From Planctomycetaceae bacterium (GTDB lineage: Bacteria > Planctomycetota > Planctomycetia > Pirellulales > Thermoguttaceae): a stretch of DNA of 44,642 bases. Within the stretch, counting starts at the first letter, position 1, and every line of letters starts with the position of its first letter. Under the pieces are notes generated by a model. The model did no database searches. It saw nothing but the letters and a program-made list of their open reading frames with translations, and had not been told where the DNA came from. The position numbers and the translations under genes are program-made. This document shows positions 1 to 10,068 of this stretch, one piece after another. Location of the stretch: assembly GCA_031278315.1 (NCBI GenBank), contig JAITKS010000231.1, forward strand, positions 1 to 44,642, read 5' to 3'.

Positions 1-361
1 AATACACAATCTGAAACACAGTAAATAGGGACAGGAATTTCTTAAAATAAAACGTAATAAACGTAATATATCAGTGAAATATTTATTTTTAGAAATTCCC
101 TGAATCTGAAAATCTAAAAATTACGTAATTCTTTCGGGGGTAATGTAAAAAACAAATATTTGTTACAAAAATATCTAATAAAATTTTCTAATGAATATTT
201 ACACCAACCAAAAATTAAAGCGAGATAAGTTTAAAATTTTCAGAATGAACAAATTAGAATAATTGATTCATTTTATCCACAAGTTGACTCAAATTACATG
301 AAAAAAATTTAACGGATAATTCGTGAAAATTAGTGGACAAAAAGAATTTTTAGAAATTGCT
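1..361. other. AT-rich intergenic region downstream of clpX
   Basis: No gene is visible. It holds an inverted repeat (about 34-52 against 82-99, arms GGAATTTCTTAAAATAAA and TTATTTTTAGAAATTCC) with a GTAATATATCAGTGAAAT motif at 63-80 between the arms. A perfect DnaA-box-like TTATCCACA lies at 273-281. A second TTTTTAGAAATT fragment sits at 349-358, just before the clpX stop. The arms resemble the ends of the palindromic elements at 34125-34274 and 39836-39970. Confidence 0.5.
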
Positions 362-1657
362 TTATGCGATTTTTGTAACATTTTCTTTTTCTGGTATTGG
401 TAAAATTGTTTCTTGTCCGTAAACTACTGCTTCTGTTATTCGATACGTTACACCATTTGGTAAATCCGGTAACTCATACATTATGTCCAGCATTATTTCT
501 TCAACGATTGATCTTAAACCTCTTGCACCTGAATTTTTTTCTAGTGCTTTTTGAGCAATTGCCCGTAATGCTGCATCTGTAAATTCGACATCCGAGTCTT
601 CCATTTGAAATAAACGTTTGTACTGTTTTACAATTGCATTTTTTGGTTCACTCATAACACGAATCAACGCAGCTTCATCTAATTGTTCTAGTGTAGATAT
701 AACGGGTAAACGTCCTACCAATTCAGGAATTAGACCAAAATGATGAATATCTTCCGATGTTACATTACCCCAATAATTTGATTTTTCTTCTCTTTGTGTA
801 TCTACAGCCGGGTTTGTAAAACCAATAGTTCTTTTTCCCAATCTTTGTCCAACGATTTCTTCCAAACCGACAAAAGTTCCGCCGCAAATAAACAAAATAT
901 TAGTTGTGTCAACGGGAATATAATGCTGCTCTGGATGTTTTCGTCCGCCTTGCGGCGGGACATTTGTTATTGTTCCTTCCAGCATTTTCAGGAGAGATTG
1001 CTGGACACCTTCACCAGAGACGTCCCGCGTTATTGAAATGTTTTGCGAAGTTTTACCGATTTTGTCGATTTCATCAATATAAATTATTCCGCGTTGTGCT
1101 AGTTCAACATCGAAATCTACGGCGTGCAGTAATTTCAGAATTAAATTTTCAACGTCTTCACCAACATATCCGGCTTCTGTCAATGTTGTTGCATCGCCGA
1201 TTGCAAACGGGACATCTAAAATTTTTGCCAACGTTTGAGCTAATAAAGTCTTTCCCGAACCGGTTGGTCCTATTAACATTACATTTGATTTATCTAAAAC
1301 AACATCATGTCCTTCATCTTTGTTAATAAGTCTTTTGTAATGATTATGAACAGCAACGGAAAGCACTTTTTTCGCATGTTCCTGTCCTACAACATACTCG
1401 TTAAGACGATTTACGATTTCACGCGGAGACGGCACCATCGCCAGAGGTTTCGAATTAGAACCCGCATGCTTACGGCGTTCTTGTGTCAGAATAGTTTGAC
1501 AAAGATCAATACATTCGCCGCAAATGTAAACATCACCAGGTCCTTCAACTAGCGGTCCTACATCCCTGTAACTTTTATGGCAAAAAGAGCAAAACGCATT
1601 TTTTCTAGCCGCGCCGCCTTTACCCGATGAGGTGTTGTCATTACGCCCAGAGGACAT
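362..1657 (-). CDS. clpX: ATP-dependent Clp protease ATP-binding subunit ClpX
   Basis: ClpX is the cytoplasmic AAA+ unfoldase that recognises tagged substrates and feeds them into the ClpP peptidase. The 431-residue product has the ClpX N-terminal C4 zinc finger (C23, C26, C46, C49), a Walker A motif GPTGSGKT at 130-137, a Walker B motif IIYIDEIDK, the YVG pore loop in EAGYVGED, the RKH loop in GGRKHPEQ and the IGF loop used to dock on ClpP. Length is normal for the family. The ATG at 1657 starts a typical Ser/Gly-rich lead into the zinc finger. clpP is not beside it in this window. A partial copy of the recurring three-box element lies about 380 nt upstream on the same strand. No oddities in the protein. 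Confidence 0.98.
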   Translation of the reverse strand: MSSGRNDNTSSGKGGAARKNAFCSFCHKSYRDVGPLVEGPGDVYICGECIDLCQTILTQERRKHAGSNSKPLAMVPSPREIVNRLNEYVVGQEHAKKVLSVAVHNHYKRLINKDEGHDVVLDKSNVMLIGPTGSGKTLLAQTLAKILDVPFAIGDATTLTEAGYVGEDVENLILKLLHAVDFDVELAQRGIIYIDEIDKIGKTSQNISITRDVSGEGVQQSLLKMLEGTITNVPPQGGRKHPEQHYIPVDTTNILFICGGTFVGLEEIVGQRLGKRTIGFTNPAVDTQREEKSNYWGNVTSEDIHHFGLIPELVGRLPVISTLEQLDEAALIRVMSEPKNAIVKQYKRLFQMEDSDVEFTDAALRAIAQKALEKNSGARGLRSIVEEIMLDIMYELPDLPNGVTYRITEAVVYGQETILPIPEKENVTKIA

Positions 1658-2180
1658 GTGGTAATTACCTTTCGTTTTCGTGGTTACAATATATTAGTCA
1701 AGTAAGAGATTTCGTCAACTTTCTTACTCCGTCCGATTTATTACGCCGCAAATTACTCGTTATATCTGACACAATAAAACGTAATAAATCAAATCAAATC
1801 AAATCGTCAATTATATTCAAACATCGACATTTACAATTATCTAAAGCGAAACATTTGTAATGCCGTCTTACAACAATTATTGTCATCTATATTTCAAAAA
1901 ACATAACCGAATTTAATATAATTCAAATTCAAATATGTCTGAATTTCATATTACAATTCGTGCATGTTAATAGTTCAATATCAAAACAAAACAATATTAC
2001 GTTGTAATTATATTTGTTGTTTGAAAAATTTTTTCAACTGCTTAAACTTTAATTCAGCGGTATTGTTTGTTTATCTATTTGAAAGCAGACTTTAACGAAT
2101 CACTCGATTCTATTTCAAAAAAATTTATGAGAGTTATCGTTATCATTCTCTACATTATCGTCATTTATTATTTTTTATTT
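1658..2180. other. Intergenic region upstream of clpX
   Basis: About 520 bp without a convincing gene. It contains four tandem AAATC units (1786-1805) and a partial three-box element on the minus strand (2033-2102). The open frames here are short and compositionally like the surrounding AT-rich spacer. Confidence 0.4.
2033..2102 (-). promoter_or_regulatory. Three-box leader element, partial copy A
   Basis: Read on the minus strand it has the middle box AAAGTCTGCTTTCAAATAG followed by a degenerate 3' box ending AAGCAGTTGAAA. The 5' box is not recognisable. It points toward clpX, whose start is about 380 nt further on. Confidence 0.4.
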
Positions 2181-2630
2181 TCATTCAATCTTGTGAACTT
2201 CGTTTTGTTCTTTCATTTGTTTTGTTTCCGTTTCAATATATTCTGCTTGACCGTTTTTATTGTTACAAACGTTACTATGTCCTATAACCTGCGTATCCTG
2301 TAAAGCAGAATTATCAATCGTATGAAGTAACAAAGAAAAAGCGTCTTTATTTTTTGACGATAATTGTGAAATTCGTTTTTCTTTGTTTTTAATTTCATCT
2401 TTGATAAGTTCAGAAAACTGCTCTTTAATTATTCGGAATTCTACATCAGATAATTTGCCTTTGTCGTTTAATTCCTGAAAATAATTAAGTGCTTTACTGA
2501 TGTCGGATTCATGTTGTAACGAATTGTCTCGAAATATACCCAGTATATAAATGAAACACACCGTTATAATCATTAAAATTATGGTATAAATCAGACACTG
2601 AATTATCGGATTAAATAATATATTAAACAT
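2181..2630 (-). CDS. Small single-pass membrane protein with SHOCT-like segment
   Basis: 149 residues. The N-terminus (about 8-33) is one strongly hydrophobic membrane segment. Residues about 45-75 read ALNYFQELNDKGKLSDVEF, matching the short L..L...G.(L/I)...EF...K pattern of SHOCT domains, which are often found at the ends of membrane or phage-related proteins and are poorly understood. The rest is charged and then Gln/Glu-rich, likely cytoplasmic. The first ATG is used. It stands alone and convergent with nothing. The upstream spacer has an ACGGCA/TGCCGT inverted repeat. The SHOCT assignment is by pattern only, and no specific function can be given. Confidence 0.65.
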   Translation of the reverse strand: MFNILFNPIIQCLIYTIILMIITVCFIYILGIFRDNSLQHESDISKALNYFQELNDKGKLSDVEFRIIKEQFSELIKDEIKNKEKRISQLSSKNKDAFSLLLHTIDNSALQDTQVIGHSNVCNNKNGQAEYIETETKQMKEQNEVHKIE

Positions 2631-3258
2631 GTTTAGTTAAATCGGCATATTAAATTAAAGTTGTAAAAAGAACGGCATTATTTAACGATTGTTATTTACG
2701 TTTTCAAATTCTCGATGTTCTTAATATTGCCGTATAAAATTTTATTTCGAGGTAATATATCAGTAGAATATTTGTTTTTCAACTGTTTAAGTTATGAATT
2801 TGAAAACCGACATAATTTTCTTAACAAACAACAAAAATTCAAGTTTGAGTAGTATGGGGAGAGTATTCTTGTTTATTCGAAATTTTCTTGAATGATGAGT
2901 TGCGGTTCTATAATGAAATCAATCGAACTGAATTATAACGATTATAACTATCGCCCCGAGTTAGCTGCATATTCGACATAATCGAAACATTCAGATTTTT
3001 TCCAATTAGATCAAAGATCAAACAACTTAAAAACGAATCAAACAGTTCGATATCAAAATCAAATAGTTGTCCGTTTTAATTTGACAATTCATCCTACCGC
3101 ATATAAGTGCCGTACTATGACAATCGCGATATAAATACGTAAAAGCCTGTTTTCCAATAGTTCAGACAACAGACAACTCGAACCGAAACTTAAAATGCAA
3201 GCGGTTTAAAATGGAAAAATGGTTTCCAATCTAATCTACTTACCAACATTATTTTCTT
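2631..3258. other. Divergent intergenic region with two repeat motifs
   Basis: About 630 bp between divergent genes. It holds ACGGCA (2672-2677) and TGCCGT (2729-2734) in inverted arrangement, one GTAATATATCAGTAGAAT motif (2752-2769) and three-box element B near the right end. No gene seen. Confidence 0.5.
3112..3213 (+). promoter_or_regulatory. Three-box leader element, copy B
   Basis: 5' box GTACTATGACAATCGCG at 3112, middle box AAAGCCTGTTTTCCAATAG near 3142-3160, a short hairpin CTGTT/AACAG (3147-3151 with 3168-3172), then the 3' box CTCGAACCGAAACTTAAAA. It ends about 46 nt before the ATG of the downstream secreted protein, in the same orientation. Confidence 0.6.
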
Positions 3259-4749
3259 ATGAATAAAATTTTGTTTTTAATATTTTTTGAAATTTTGTTT
3301 TTATTGAATGTCAATTTTAATAGTGAAATTGTTTTTTCACAGAATAGCAACACAATAGTTTATGTCAAAGATCGGTCGTTTTCAATTCCGTTTCAGATTC
3401 GTAATGATAATATGATCGATAAAATCGAAGAAGTTGAATTGCTCGTTTCAAAAGATTACGGAGTACGTTGGTACTCTGTCGGACGTAAACCGATTGATGC
3501 CCGATTCTTTTTATTCGAAACAGATACAGACGGCGAATATTGGTTTTCATTTAGAACCATTACAGCCTCCGGTATGGTGAAACGTTCCTTAAACAATTCG
3601 CCTCAAATTCGTGTTCGTGTTGACACGTCAATATTGAATGCAACACAAAATGTTAACGGCTCAATTGATTCCGCACAAAAAATACGGCATTCAAAAAATC
3701 AAAACGTAACAAACACAATTTCTAACTCGCCTAAACAAATTATCGAAGGTGCTATTCAACCGCCGAAACCAATTACATTCTACAAAGAACAAGAAAAAAA
3801 AATCGCACAATCAAATAACAAAAATAAAATTAATGTTACAAATAATCAGTCAACTCCAAACGAAATTAAAACCGAACAACTCAATTTGTCATTCAACGAA
3901 AAAAATAATCTGAAAAATAACGATGAGCAAAAAGATCAAAATGATCAAAATGATCAAAATGATCAAAAAAGTCTGTTTACCGAATTACCTTTTCCGATTT
4001 TGCCGGATGAGAAATTGATAATGGTCGGAAGTAAAAATGATGATTTAAAATCTGATATAAATGAAAAAAATAATGAGCCGAATAAAATAAGTAAAACAGA
4101 ACGAAAAGCTCTAATTCTAAAAAGATTATTTGACGATTTCGCGGCATTATTCAAAGAATATAATGAAACTGAAAATGAAGTGAATACAATAAACACTATA
4201 AATCAAAGCAATAATCGTAACTCAAATAATGACGTCGTTGCAAACGGCAATTCTACAACTAATTCTATAACTAATTCTGTTAATTCTGTTACGGTTGCGA
4301 ATTTGTCTGAAGAGCCGTCTGCTGTTACGGTAGAAAATGCGGGCAAGATTGCAAGAAATTATGAGTCGGTCAATGTTAAACATGATTCAGATAATATACA
4401 AAATCAAAATCAAATACAAAATCAAAATCGGCAAGAGAGTATAAATCACAAATCAGGTAAAGTGCGGATTGCGGCAGTAACAATGAATGTCGCAACGGAG
4501 CAACATCAGATAATTGTCAAATGGGATTCATCCGATTTATCTGCAACAGGTAATCTGGCAGATATACTACGCGGAGAATCTTCAACCGGACCTTGGCAGC
4601 CAATAGCAATCGGTCTCCCGAACAATGGCGAATATTGGTGGTACTTTTCACCGGAAGACAAAAAGCCGTTCTATCTTATGATTAGAACACGAAACGCTAT
4701 CGATATTATTGGCGAAGACATTACTCAAGCACCAATTACAGTGAAATAA
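3259..4749 (+). CDS. Secreted low-complexity protein, function unknown
   Basis: 496 residues. An N-terminal signal peptide (about 1-28, a run of Leu/Phe) is followed by a folded-looking segment (about 30-125) with alternating beta-strand pattern (SIPFQIRN, VELLVSKDYGVRWYSVG, EYWFSFRTI). A long Asn/Gln/Lys/Ser-rich linker (about 130-395) includes four 9-bp GATCAAAAT repeats coding DQN units (3934-3969). A second beta-rich domain (about 400-496) carries GNLADILRGESSTGPWQPI and repeats the EYWWYFSP theme of the first. The pattern suggests two envelope-side beta domains joined by a flexible spacer. Three-box element B lies just upstream. A TTAGTGATT array begins 4 bp past the stop. I do not recognise a named family. 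Confidence 0.8.
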   Translation: MNKILFLIFFEILFLLNVNFNSEIVFSQNSNTIVYVKDRSFSIPFQIRNDNMIDKIEEVELLVSKDYGVRWYSVGRKPIDARFFLFETDTDGEYWFSFRTITASGMVKRSLNNSPQIRVRVDTSILNATQNVNGSIDSAQKIRHSKNQNVTNTISNSPKQIIEGAIQPPKPITFYKEQEKKIAQSNNKNKINVTNNQSTPNEIKTEQLNLSFNEKNNLKNNDEQKDQNDQNDQNDQKSLFTELPFPILPDEKLIMVGSKNDDLKSDINEKNNEPNKISKTERKALILKRLFDDFAALFKEYNETENEVNTINTINQSNNRNSNNDVVANGNSTTNSITNSVNSVTVANLSEEPSAVTVENAGKIARNYESVNVKHDSDNIQNQNQIQNQNRQESINHKSGKVRIAAVTMNVATEQHQIIVKWDSSDLSATGNLADILRGESSTGPWQPIAIGLPNNGEYWWYFSPEDKKPFYLMIRTRNAIDIIGEDITQAPITVK

Positions 4750-4752
4750 AGA

Positions 4753-4791
4753 TAGTGATTAGTGATTAATGATTAGTAGTGATTAGTGATT
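4753..4791 (+). repeat. TTAGTGA-type array abutting the upstream gene's stop codon
   Basis: GTGATTAGTGATTAATGATT and further near-repeats begin 4 bp after the stop of the preceding gene and read outward from it. There is no GCATGC core in this copy. See the other arrays at 18500, 18842, 21633, 21798, 23307, 24923, 25676 and 28628. Confidence 0.7.
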
Positions 4792-4898
4792 TGTAAGCGG
4801 ATATTTTATTGGAATCTTTTTGTGAAATTTTTGTAATTTTTTAATATATCAGTGGAAGTTCTCAAAGGTTTCAAGTTTATTTTTCACCGATTTTATTT

Positions 4899-6395
4899 TT
4901 ACTTAATTTTAATAGTTATTTTTCCTTTGTTATCATGTAAGCTGTTGGCGGCATCGTTTATTTTGAATAGTAGTAATCCTGATTTTGTTGGTTGCCATGT
5001 TGTATTTGAACCAATTGTTTTATATTCGAGCGGCAAAAAATTATAATTACTTGCATTGAGAAAATTCGGCATTTGTAAATTTATATCGGGAATTATCATT
5101 GCCTGTAGTTTTCCGATTGGCATTTTTTGATTGTATTTAATCGTAATTCCATCTGGTTCAGACCGCCAAGTATCAGGTTTTTCAGCAAGTTGAAATTTTC
5201 CGCTTGCTGTTAATTTGTATTGTTTTCCTGCTTCTAATTTTAATCCGCTGTTTTGCCAGCCTCGATCGGCATGAATAATTGTGTCGGGAAACAAATTATC
5301 TGTACTATTTTTCGTTACATTATTTGATAATGGACTAAAATCAATTTCAGCACGGTTAAAATCATAATCGTAACAAATATTCTTCTTGAAGTCATTCCAA
5401 TCGGCTTCAAGTTGTAATAGAGCTGTCGAAATATCAACTTTATTTTCACGAGCGATAAGCATGATAAAACGTTTTGCAAAATCAATATTCGAATCTGTCA
5501 ATTTAAATACGAGTTTACGAAATGCTTTACAATAGCGCCGATGATGTTCGCAAAACATTACAAAGCTCCAGCACATTTCATACAATTCAATTTGCTCATG
5601 GGCGGTTTTTTTGTCTAAAGTCAATAAATGACTCAATTCGCTGATATTAATTTTTTGAGTTGTCTCTTTAGTTTTATTTTTGTCATTATTATTTTTGTCA
5701 TTATTTTCGATGATTTTCTTAACAGTCTCAATTCTGCCTAAATTCGGTACTGATTTTGAATCAGTTGGAAACCAACCTAATTTCAACTTGCCGTTTTCTA
5801 ATTTATGAGTTGCTAACATTTCTGCTATACCTTCGCAATACCAAATCGGCATACTTGTACCAAACGCATAAAACATAAACGCATGAACTCCCTCGTGCAT
5901 AAATAAATGACGTTGATAATAACCGCTTTTCTGACGTCTCACCCAAATTTGATTTTGAAACGAATAACCATAACGCAAATCTATTCCATTATTGATAATG
6001 CCGTGCTTACTGAATTTACTTAAATCATCAATCAAAAAAGCTCGAACATGAAATTTATCATATTTAGCGAGTTCGACTTCAAAATATGCGCATAATTCTG
6101 ATACCAACAAATCAAAAATTTGGGGTAAACGATCAACTTCGGTATTCGATTTAATATCGGTGTAAAACGTGATATGTTTTCCTTCGAGTTTACGAATACC
6201 GGATTCATTAAGAAACGCATTCGGCAATTTTTCGAGTTGTTTCCACTTACTTCGCATTTGCCGCCCGGCATTTTCAGCGTCGGAAATTTTTCCTATTTCG
6301 AAATCTATAAACGAGTCGGCGGCTGTCATGTAATTTATCGTTACAAAAAAAGAAATAAACGACAGTACAAAAATTTTTTTCGTATAAAAATTCAT
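4899..6395 (-). CDS. Secreted gluzincin-like zinc metallopeptidase
   Basis: 498 residues with a signal peptide (about 1-25, ending TAADS). Residues 167-171 are HEGVH, an HExxH zinc-binding motif, in FMHEGVHAFMFYAFGTSMP. The downstream WYCEGIAEMLATH (about 186-198) supplies Glu residues suitable as third zinc ligand, as in gluzincins. The region before it (about 70-165) has the layout of the basic-secretory or DUF1570-type peptidases frequent in Planctomycetes. The C-terminal third (from about 370) is a beta-rich domain (QYKLTASGKFQLAEKPDTW) like galactose-binding accessory modules. Active outside the cytoplasm by inference from the signal peptide; the substrate is unknown. The exact family is uncertain; the metallopeptidase call is firm on the motif. 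Confidence 0.8.
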   Translation of the reverse strand: MNFYTKKIFVLSFISFFVTINYMTAADSFIDFEIGKISDAENAGRQMRSKWKQLEKLPNAFLNESGIRKLEGKHITFYTDIKSNTEVDRLPQIFDLLVSELCAYFEVELAKYDKFHVRAFLIDDLSKFSKHGIINNGIDLRYGYSFQNQIWVRRQKSGYYQRHLFMHEGVHAFMFYAFGTSMPIWYCEGIAEMLATHKLENGKLKLGWFPTDSKSVPNLGRIETVKKIIENNDKNNNDKNKTKETTQKINISELSHLLTLDKKTAHEQIELYEMCWSFVMFCEHHRRYCKAFRKLVFKLTDSNIDFAKRFIMLIARENKVDISTALLQLEADWNDFKKNICYDYDFNRAEIDFSPLSNNVTKNSTDNLFPDTIIHADRGWQNSGLKLEAGKQYKLTASGKFQLAEKPDTWRSEPDGITIKYNQKMPIGKLQAMIIPDINLQMPNFLNASNYNFLPLEYKTIGSNTTWQPTKSGLLLFKINDAANSLHDNKGKITIKIK

Positions 6396-6429
6396 ATCAC
6401 ATCAAGAATTGATTTGTTACATTTTAGGG

Positions 6430-6474
6430 TGAACAGGCAACGATAAGTGAAATTTCAAGTGAGCAATTTACAAT
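6430..6474 (+). promoter_or_regulatory. Three-box element, partial copy L (orphan)
   Basis: Only the 3' box is clear: TGAAATTTCAAGTGAGCAAT then TTACAAT, very close to copy H. It faces plus, between two minus-strand genes, so no gene follows it. This is evidence that some copies are not gene leaders. Confidence 0.35.
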
Positions 6475-6479
6475 TTTTT

Positions 6480-7181
6480 TTATAAGACGGCGGCTTTCCA
6501 AAGGAAGTCGTATAATTGTTTTAATAAAATAAAACGTCCGGTTAGAAAATCGACAAGGTTTGATGAAAAAAGTGTTTTATCTGGTTTTCGGCTTCCTAAT
6601 ACTGCAATTGATTTGCTTTGATACCATCTATCAATTGTATCAGGATAATTCGATGGAATGCGGCGTTTGTACGTATCGGACTCTAATTTTAGACTTTTGC
6701 TTTTTTGTATTGGTTCTATGATTTCACGAAAATGATCGGGGTTCTCATCGATCAATTCTCGAAATCTGCGCATTGTTGCTGCTGATGCTGAGTACATACC
6801 CATTCCGAACATATAGTTGTTTTCGTCAAATTGAAAAAAATATGTTGGTGTCATTGTCCAAGTTTCTACATTTCGTTTGAAAGCGAACCAAATTCTTGGG
6901 CGATAAGGTAATTTATTTGTTGAAAATCGCGTATCTCTATAAATTCGTGAAATAACGCGATTCAACGACGTTACAACTAAAGGATCGAGGTGTGAAATTG
7001 CCGGTAATATTGCCCGCACGAGATTTTTCATTGGTTCAGAAACAAAATTAATATATTGTTCTCGATTTGCATAAAACCAATTCCGGTTGTTGTTACAATT
7101 CAAATCGTGAAAAAATTTGATACTAGATTGAGAAAATCCTTTAAACGATAAATTGTCATCTGAATTTACTTTTTTTGTCAT
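6480..7181 (-). CDS. DUF2461 (TIGR02453-type) family protein
   Basis: 233 residues. The N-terminus FKGFSQSSIKFFHDLNCNNN followed by WFYANREQY matches the family signature of F..F....F...L..NN...WF...R..Y. Further family features are the RIYRDTRFSTNKLPYRP segment (about 90-107) and FQFDENNYMFGMGMYS (about 127-142). The family is widespread in bacteria and fungi, is cytoplasmic, and has no established biochemical role. The ATG at 7181 is the natural start. About 500 nt of spacer lies upstream, beginning with three-box element C on the same strand. Confidence 0.9.
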   Translation of the reverse strand: MTKKVNSDDNLSFKGFSQSSIKFFHDLNCNNNRNWFYANREQYINFVSEPMKNLVRAILPAISHLDPLVVTSLNRVISRIYRDTRFSTNKLPYRPRIWFAFKRNVETWTMTPTYFFQFDENNYMFGMGMYSASAATMRRFRELIDENPDHFREIIEPIQKSKSLKLESDTYKRRIPSNYPDTIDRWYQSKSIAVLGSRKPDKTLFSSNLVDFLTGRFILLKQLYDFLWKAAVL

Positions 7182-7806
7182 TTTTTTTTATAGTATTTTC
7201 CAAAAATTTTAATTTAAATTTCTTTTTGTTTTTATATTTTTAGATATTAGATAATTGTGTAAATTGTGTGTATTTTTGATTGGTATGCAGAAGTACATTT
7301 AATTCAAATAAATTAAAAAACGTTGAAAATAATTTTCAAGATTTTTGAGTGTACAATAAATATTACAATCTGCTAAATTACAATCTTACAATCTGTTAAA
7401 TTACAAATTGTTAAATGGTTATTAATAGTTTTACGTTCCATAAAAAAATTTTGTGAGTAATAAATAAAAGTATAAACAAGGCGAAAAATTTATCACTGTT
7501 AAACACATTGTCAATAGACCGCGAAAAAAAACTTAAAAACTTGTAAATTTGTAAAATAATTTTTTTCTGTACGATAATGTCTGCGGTATGTGTTGACAAG
7601 TTATAAGACAAATCGATAATTGACACCAAAATTTTATTGTCAGTACAATTAAACGTTAATTATTTTTGAACTATTTTTGAACTATTTTTTAAACTATTTT
7701 CAATTTGAATTTTTGGTTTGAATCGTCTGTTTGCCTATCAAAAAAATAGGTTTTGTTAAATTTACATTCGTCCTACCGAAATTCATAGTACAAATTTTTT
7801 TATATT
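7182..7806. other. AT-rich divergent intergenic region
   Basis: About 625 bp. Three-box element C occupies the right part. A 72-codon minus-strand frame (7411-7629) begins 55 nt after the element; it is hydrophobic, AT-rich and unrecognised, so it is not called as a gene. Repeats of ATTTTTGAACT lie around 7665-7690. Confidence 0.4.
7684..7791 (-). promoter_or_regulatory. Three-box leader element, copy C
   Basis: Minus strand: 5' box GTACTATGAATTTCGGTAGG, middle box AAAACCTATTTTTTTGATAG with a CCTAT/ATAGG hairpin, 3' box ATTCAAACCAAAAATTCAAA then ATAGTTTAAAA. It lies 15 bp from the start of the divergent beta-helix gene, so it cannot be that gene's leader. The nearest minus-strand frame is 7411-7629, then the DUF2461 gene. 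Confidence 0.55.
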
Positions 7807-9699
7807 ATGAAAAATCTAAATTTTATGTTGTCAATGCCGCTGTCTCTTTTCACGCTGCTTTTATGTATTTCATGGCAAACCGCTTTTGCTGATAATACAG
7901 AAAAATTTATAGATAAAATTGTTTTAAGCTTTTACGTGTCGCCTGAAGGTAACGATTCTAATGCGGGCACAAAAGAAAAACCTTTTCAAACAATTACTAA
8001 AGCACAAGAAGCCCTTCGTAACACTAAAACTGAAAAAGAAGGAGATAAAGAAGTTCATCTGCTGCCTGGAACTTATATCTTGACTAAACCGCTGCGATTC
8101 ACTCCAGAAGACGGAGGAACAATTGATAAAGCTTATCATCAAGTATTTTACGAAGGTCACGATGCAGTAATCAGCGGCGGTAAACGTATTTCAGGATTTG
8201 TTCCAACTGAAAATAATTGCGTCGTAACAGATTTACCTGAAGTTAAAACCGGTCTCTGGACTTTTCGTGATCTCTACGTTAATAATGTTCGCGCAGTCCG
8301 TGCTAGATTTCCTAACACGGGTTTTTTACGCATAAATAAAACCGGTCAAGATAAACGGACTCACTTCTTTTTTCAACCCAAAGAATTAAAACCTGTTCCT
8401 GATCTCGATCTCGTCGAACTCGTTTTCCTACACGATTGGTCAATTACACGAACTCCTGTCCTGTCTATCGATACAGAAAAAAATAAATTGACCGTTCCAT
8501 TACAAATAGGCGGCGATTCCAACTGGGGAAACATTGATCACTTTGAACCTAATGCCCGCTACTTTCTCGAAAATTCTAAATCCTACCTTGATACACCCGG
8601 CGAATGGTTTTTAGATCAGAAAGAAGGAAAACTTTATTACAAACTCAAAGAAGGTGAAACAGCTGACAATATCAACGTAATAGCTCCTGTTGCATCACAG
8701 TTGATTATAATCGAAGGAACAAAAACTCGGCATGTAACAAATTTACATTTCTATAACCTGAAATTTGAACATTCTGCTTTTAATGAGAAATCAGAGAAAA
8801 CATATTGGGGAAGTCAAGCCGCTAAATTCTGTGAACCTGTTCGTAGAAGCTCGCCAAATGATAAAGGAAAAATGTTTGACTATCATTTTGTAGATTCAGC
8901 ACCAGCTGCAATTCAATGGGATTTCGCATCAAATTGCACTATGGATCAATGCTCTTTCAGCCGTTTGGGTGAAAATGGACTTTGGATCGGAAAATCATGT
9001 TACGCTAACTTGATTCTAAACTGTTCATTTGAAGATATCGGTGCCAATGCGGTAATGATTGGAACTCATAACGGAAATAATACAGCAAAATGTAATGTGA
9101 TTTCTTTTAGTAGAATAACTAAACCAGCTCAAACACTTTACGGTGCAGTGGGAATTTGGATCGGTTTAACAGAAAATTCAACAGTCGATCGCTGCTCGAT
9201 TTACGATACACCTTATACAGGAATTTCTCTTGGTTGGTCATGGAATGACTCACGGACTGCCGCTAAAGAAAACATGGTTCTTGGTTGCCATTTACACCAT
9301 TGTATGTTGATACTTTCTGACGGCGGCGCAATTTACACTCTCGGACGACAACCCGGCTCTCGACTCGGATTCAATAACATTCACGATATCCCAAAAAACA
9401 ACGGACGCGCCGAAAGTAACGGAATGTTCCTCGATGAAGGCTCTACCGATTTTACTATCGATTACAATCTCATAGTTGATACTTTTCAACCGCCGATACG
9501 TTTCCATCGCGCAGGAAAAAATTTAGTAGAAAATAACTTTTTCGCACAAAATAACGAAAAACCAGACTTGATAACTTACAACAATACTCCCAAAGAAAAT
9601 ATCACTCTAAAACAAAACAAAAAAGAAAATAAAGACAAAATAATTGAAATGTTTCTCAACACCATTAAAAACAAAATTTTTGATTACCGCACAAGATAA
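7807..9699 (+). CDS. Secreted right-handed parallel beta-helix protein
   Basis: 630 residues with a signal peptide (about 1-28, ending TAFADN). Residues about 40-70, FYVSPEGNDSNAGTKEKPFQ, are the DUF1565-type opening common to secreted beta-helix (pectate-lyase-like) proteins. The middle and C-terminal regions show stacked beta-helix rungs (NCTMDQCSFSRLGENGLWIG, NLILNCSFEDIGANAVMIG, NSTVDRCSIYDTPYTGISLG). Related proteins are polysaccharide lyases, epimerases or surface glycoside hydrolases; the fold is clear but the substrate is not. C-terminal Lys/Asn-rich tail. Divergent from the DUF2461 gene with element C in between. Downstream is a long repeat-filled gap. Confidence 0.88.
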   Translation: MKNLNFMLSMPLSLFTLLLCISWQTAFADNTEKFIDKIVLSFYVSPEGNDSNAGTKEKPFQTITKAQEALRNTKTEKEGDKEVHLLPGTYILTKPLRFTPEDGGTIDKAYHQVFYEGHDAVISGGKRISGFVPTENNCVVTDLPEVKTGLWTFRDLYVNNVRAVRARFPNTGFLRINKTGQDKRTHFFFQPKELKPVPDLDLVELVFLHDWSITRTPVLSIDTEKNKLTVPLQIGGDSNWGNIDHFEPNARYFLENSKSYLDTPGEWFLDQKEGKLYYKLKEGETADNINVIAPVASQLIIIEGTKTRHVTNLHFYNLKFEHSAFNEKSEKTYWGSQAAKFCEPVRRSSPNDKGKMFDYHFVDSAPAAIQWDFASNCTMDQCSFSRLGENGLWIGKSCYANLILNCSFEDIGANAVMIGTHNGNNTAKCNVISFSRITKPAQTLYGAVGIWIGLTENSTVDRCSIYDTPYTGISLGWSWNDSRTAAKENMVLGCHLHHCMLILSDGGAIYTLGRQPGSRLGFNNIHDIPKNNGRAESNGMFLDEGSTDFTIDYNLIVDTFQPPIRFHRAGKNLVENNFFAQNNEKPDLITYNNTPKENITLKQNKKENKDKIIEMFLNTIKNKIFDYRTR

Positions 9700-9835
9700 C
9701 ATATTAGACTTTTGCTTCAACAATAAAATAATAAAATTTAGTTTTTTTGTTACAATAAATAATCTGAAATTTAAAGACACACGGCAAAAACACAAAGCAT
9801 TGTGTCTCTACGTTACGGCATAAGCTAACTATCAA

Positions 9836-10068
9836 GAAGTCCCGCAGGGACGACGCGATTATTTTCAGATTTTACCCATTCTCATATCTCAATAAAGTGT
9901 CATCCCTGCGGGACTTGGATAAGTTATAGACGTGTGATCCATAAGCTAAAGCATACGGTTAATAAAGTTTTTTGGTGAATAGTCCCTAGCGGGACTTGGA
10001 TAAGTTATAGACGTGTGATCCGTAAGCTAAAGCATACGGTTAATAAAGTGTCGTCCCTGCGGGACTTC
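9836..10068 (+). repeat. Tandem REP-like hairpin cluster (GTCCCTGCGGGAC)
   Basis: Four hairpins of the form GTCCC-gc-GGGAC or ATCCCTGCGGGA occur near 9839, 9901, 9982 and 10052. The last three sit in a tandem unit of about 75-80 bp with shared flanks (TAATAAAGT, GGATAAGTTATAGACGTG, AAGCTAAAGCATACGG). Related units are at 25753-25850 and 28528-28560. Confidence 0.8.

Noticed and set aside
273-281. Perfect DnaA box TTATCCACA beside AT-rich DNA, possible origin
   Set aside because: Only one perfect box was found, far from the DnaA-like gene, with no dnaN/gyrB context. A single 9-mer in this much AT-rich sequence can occur by chance.
904-1326. 140-codon plus-strand frame opposite clpX
   Set aside because: It is an antisense shadow of the clpX coding sequence; the clpX frame has all catalytic motifs.
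7411-7629. 72-codon minus-strand frame as a gene
   Set aside because: Composition matches the AT-rich spacer and no family or ribosome-binding site is visible. It is mentioned only because element C precedes it.
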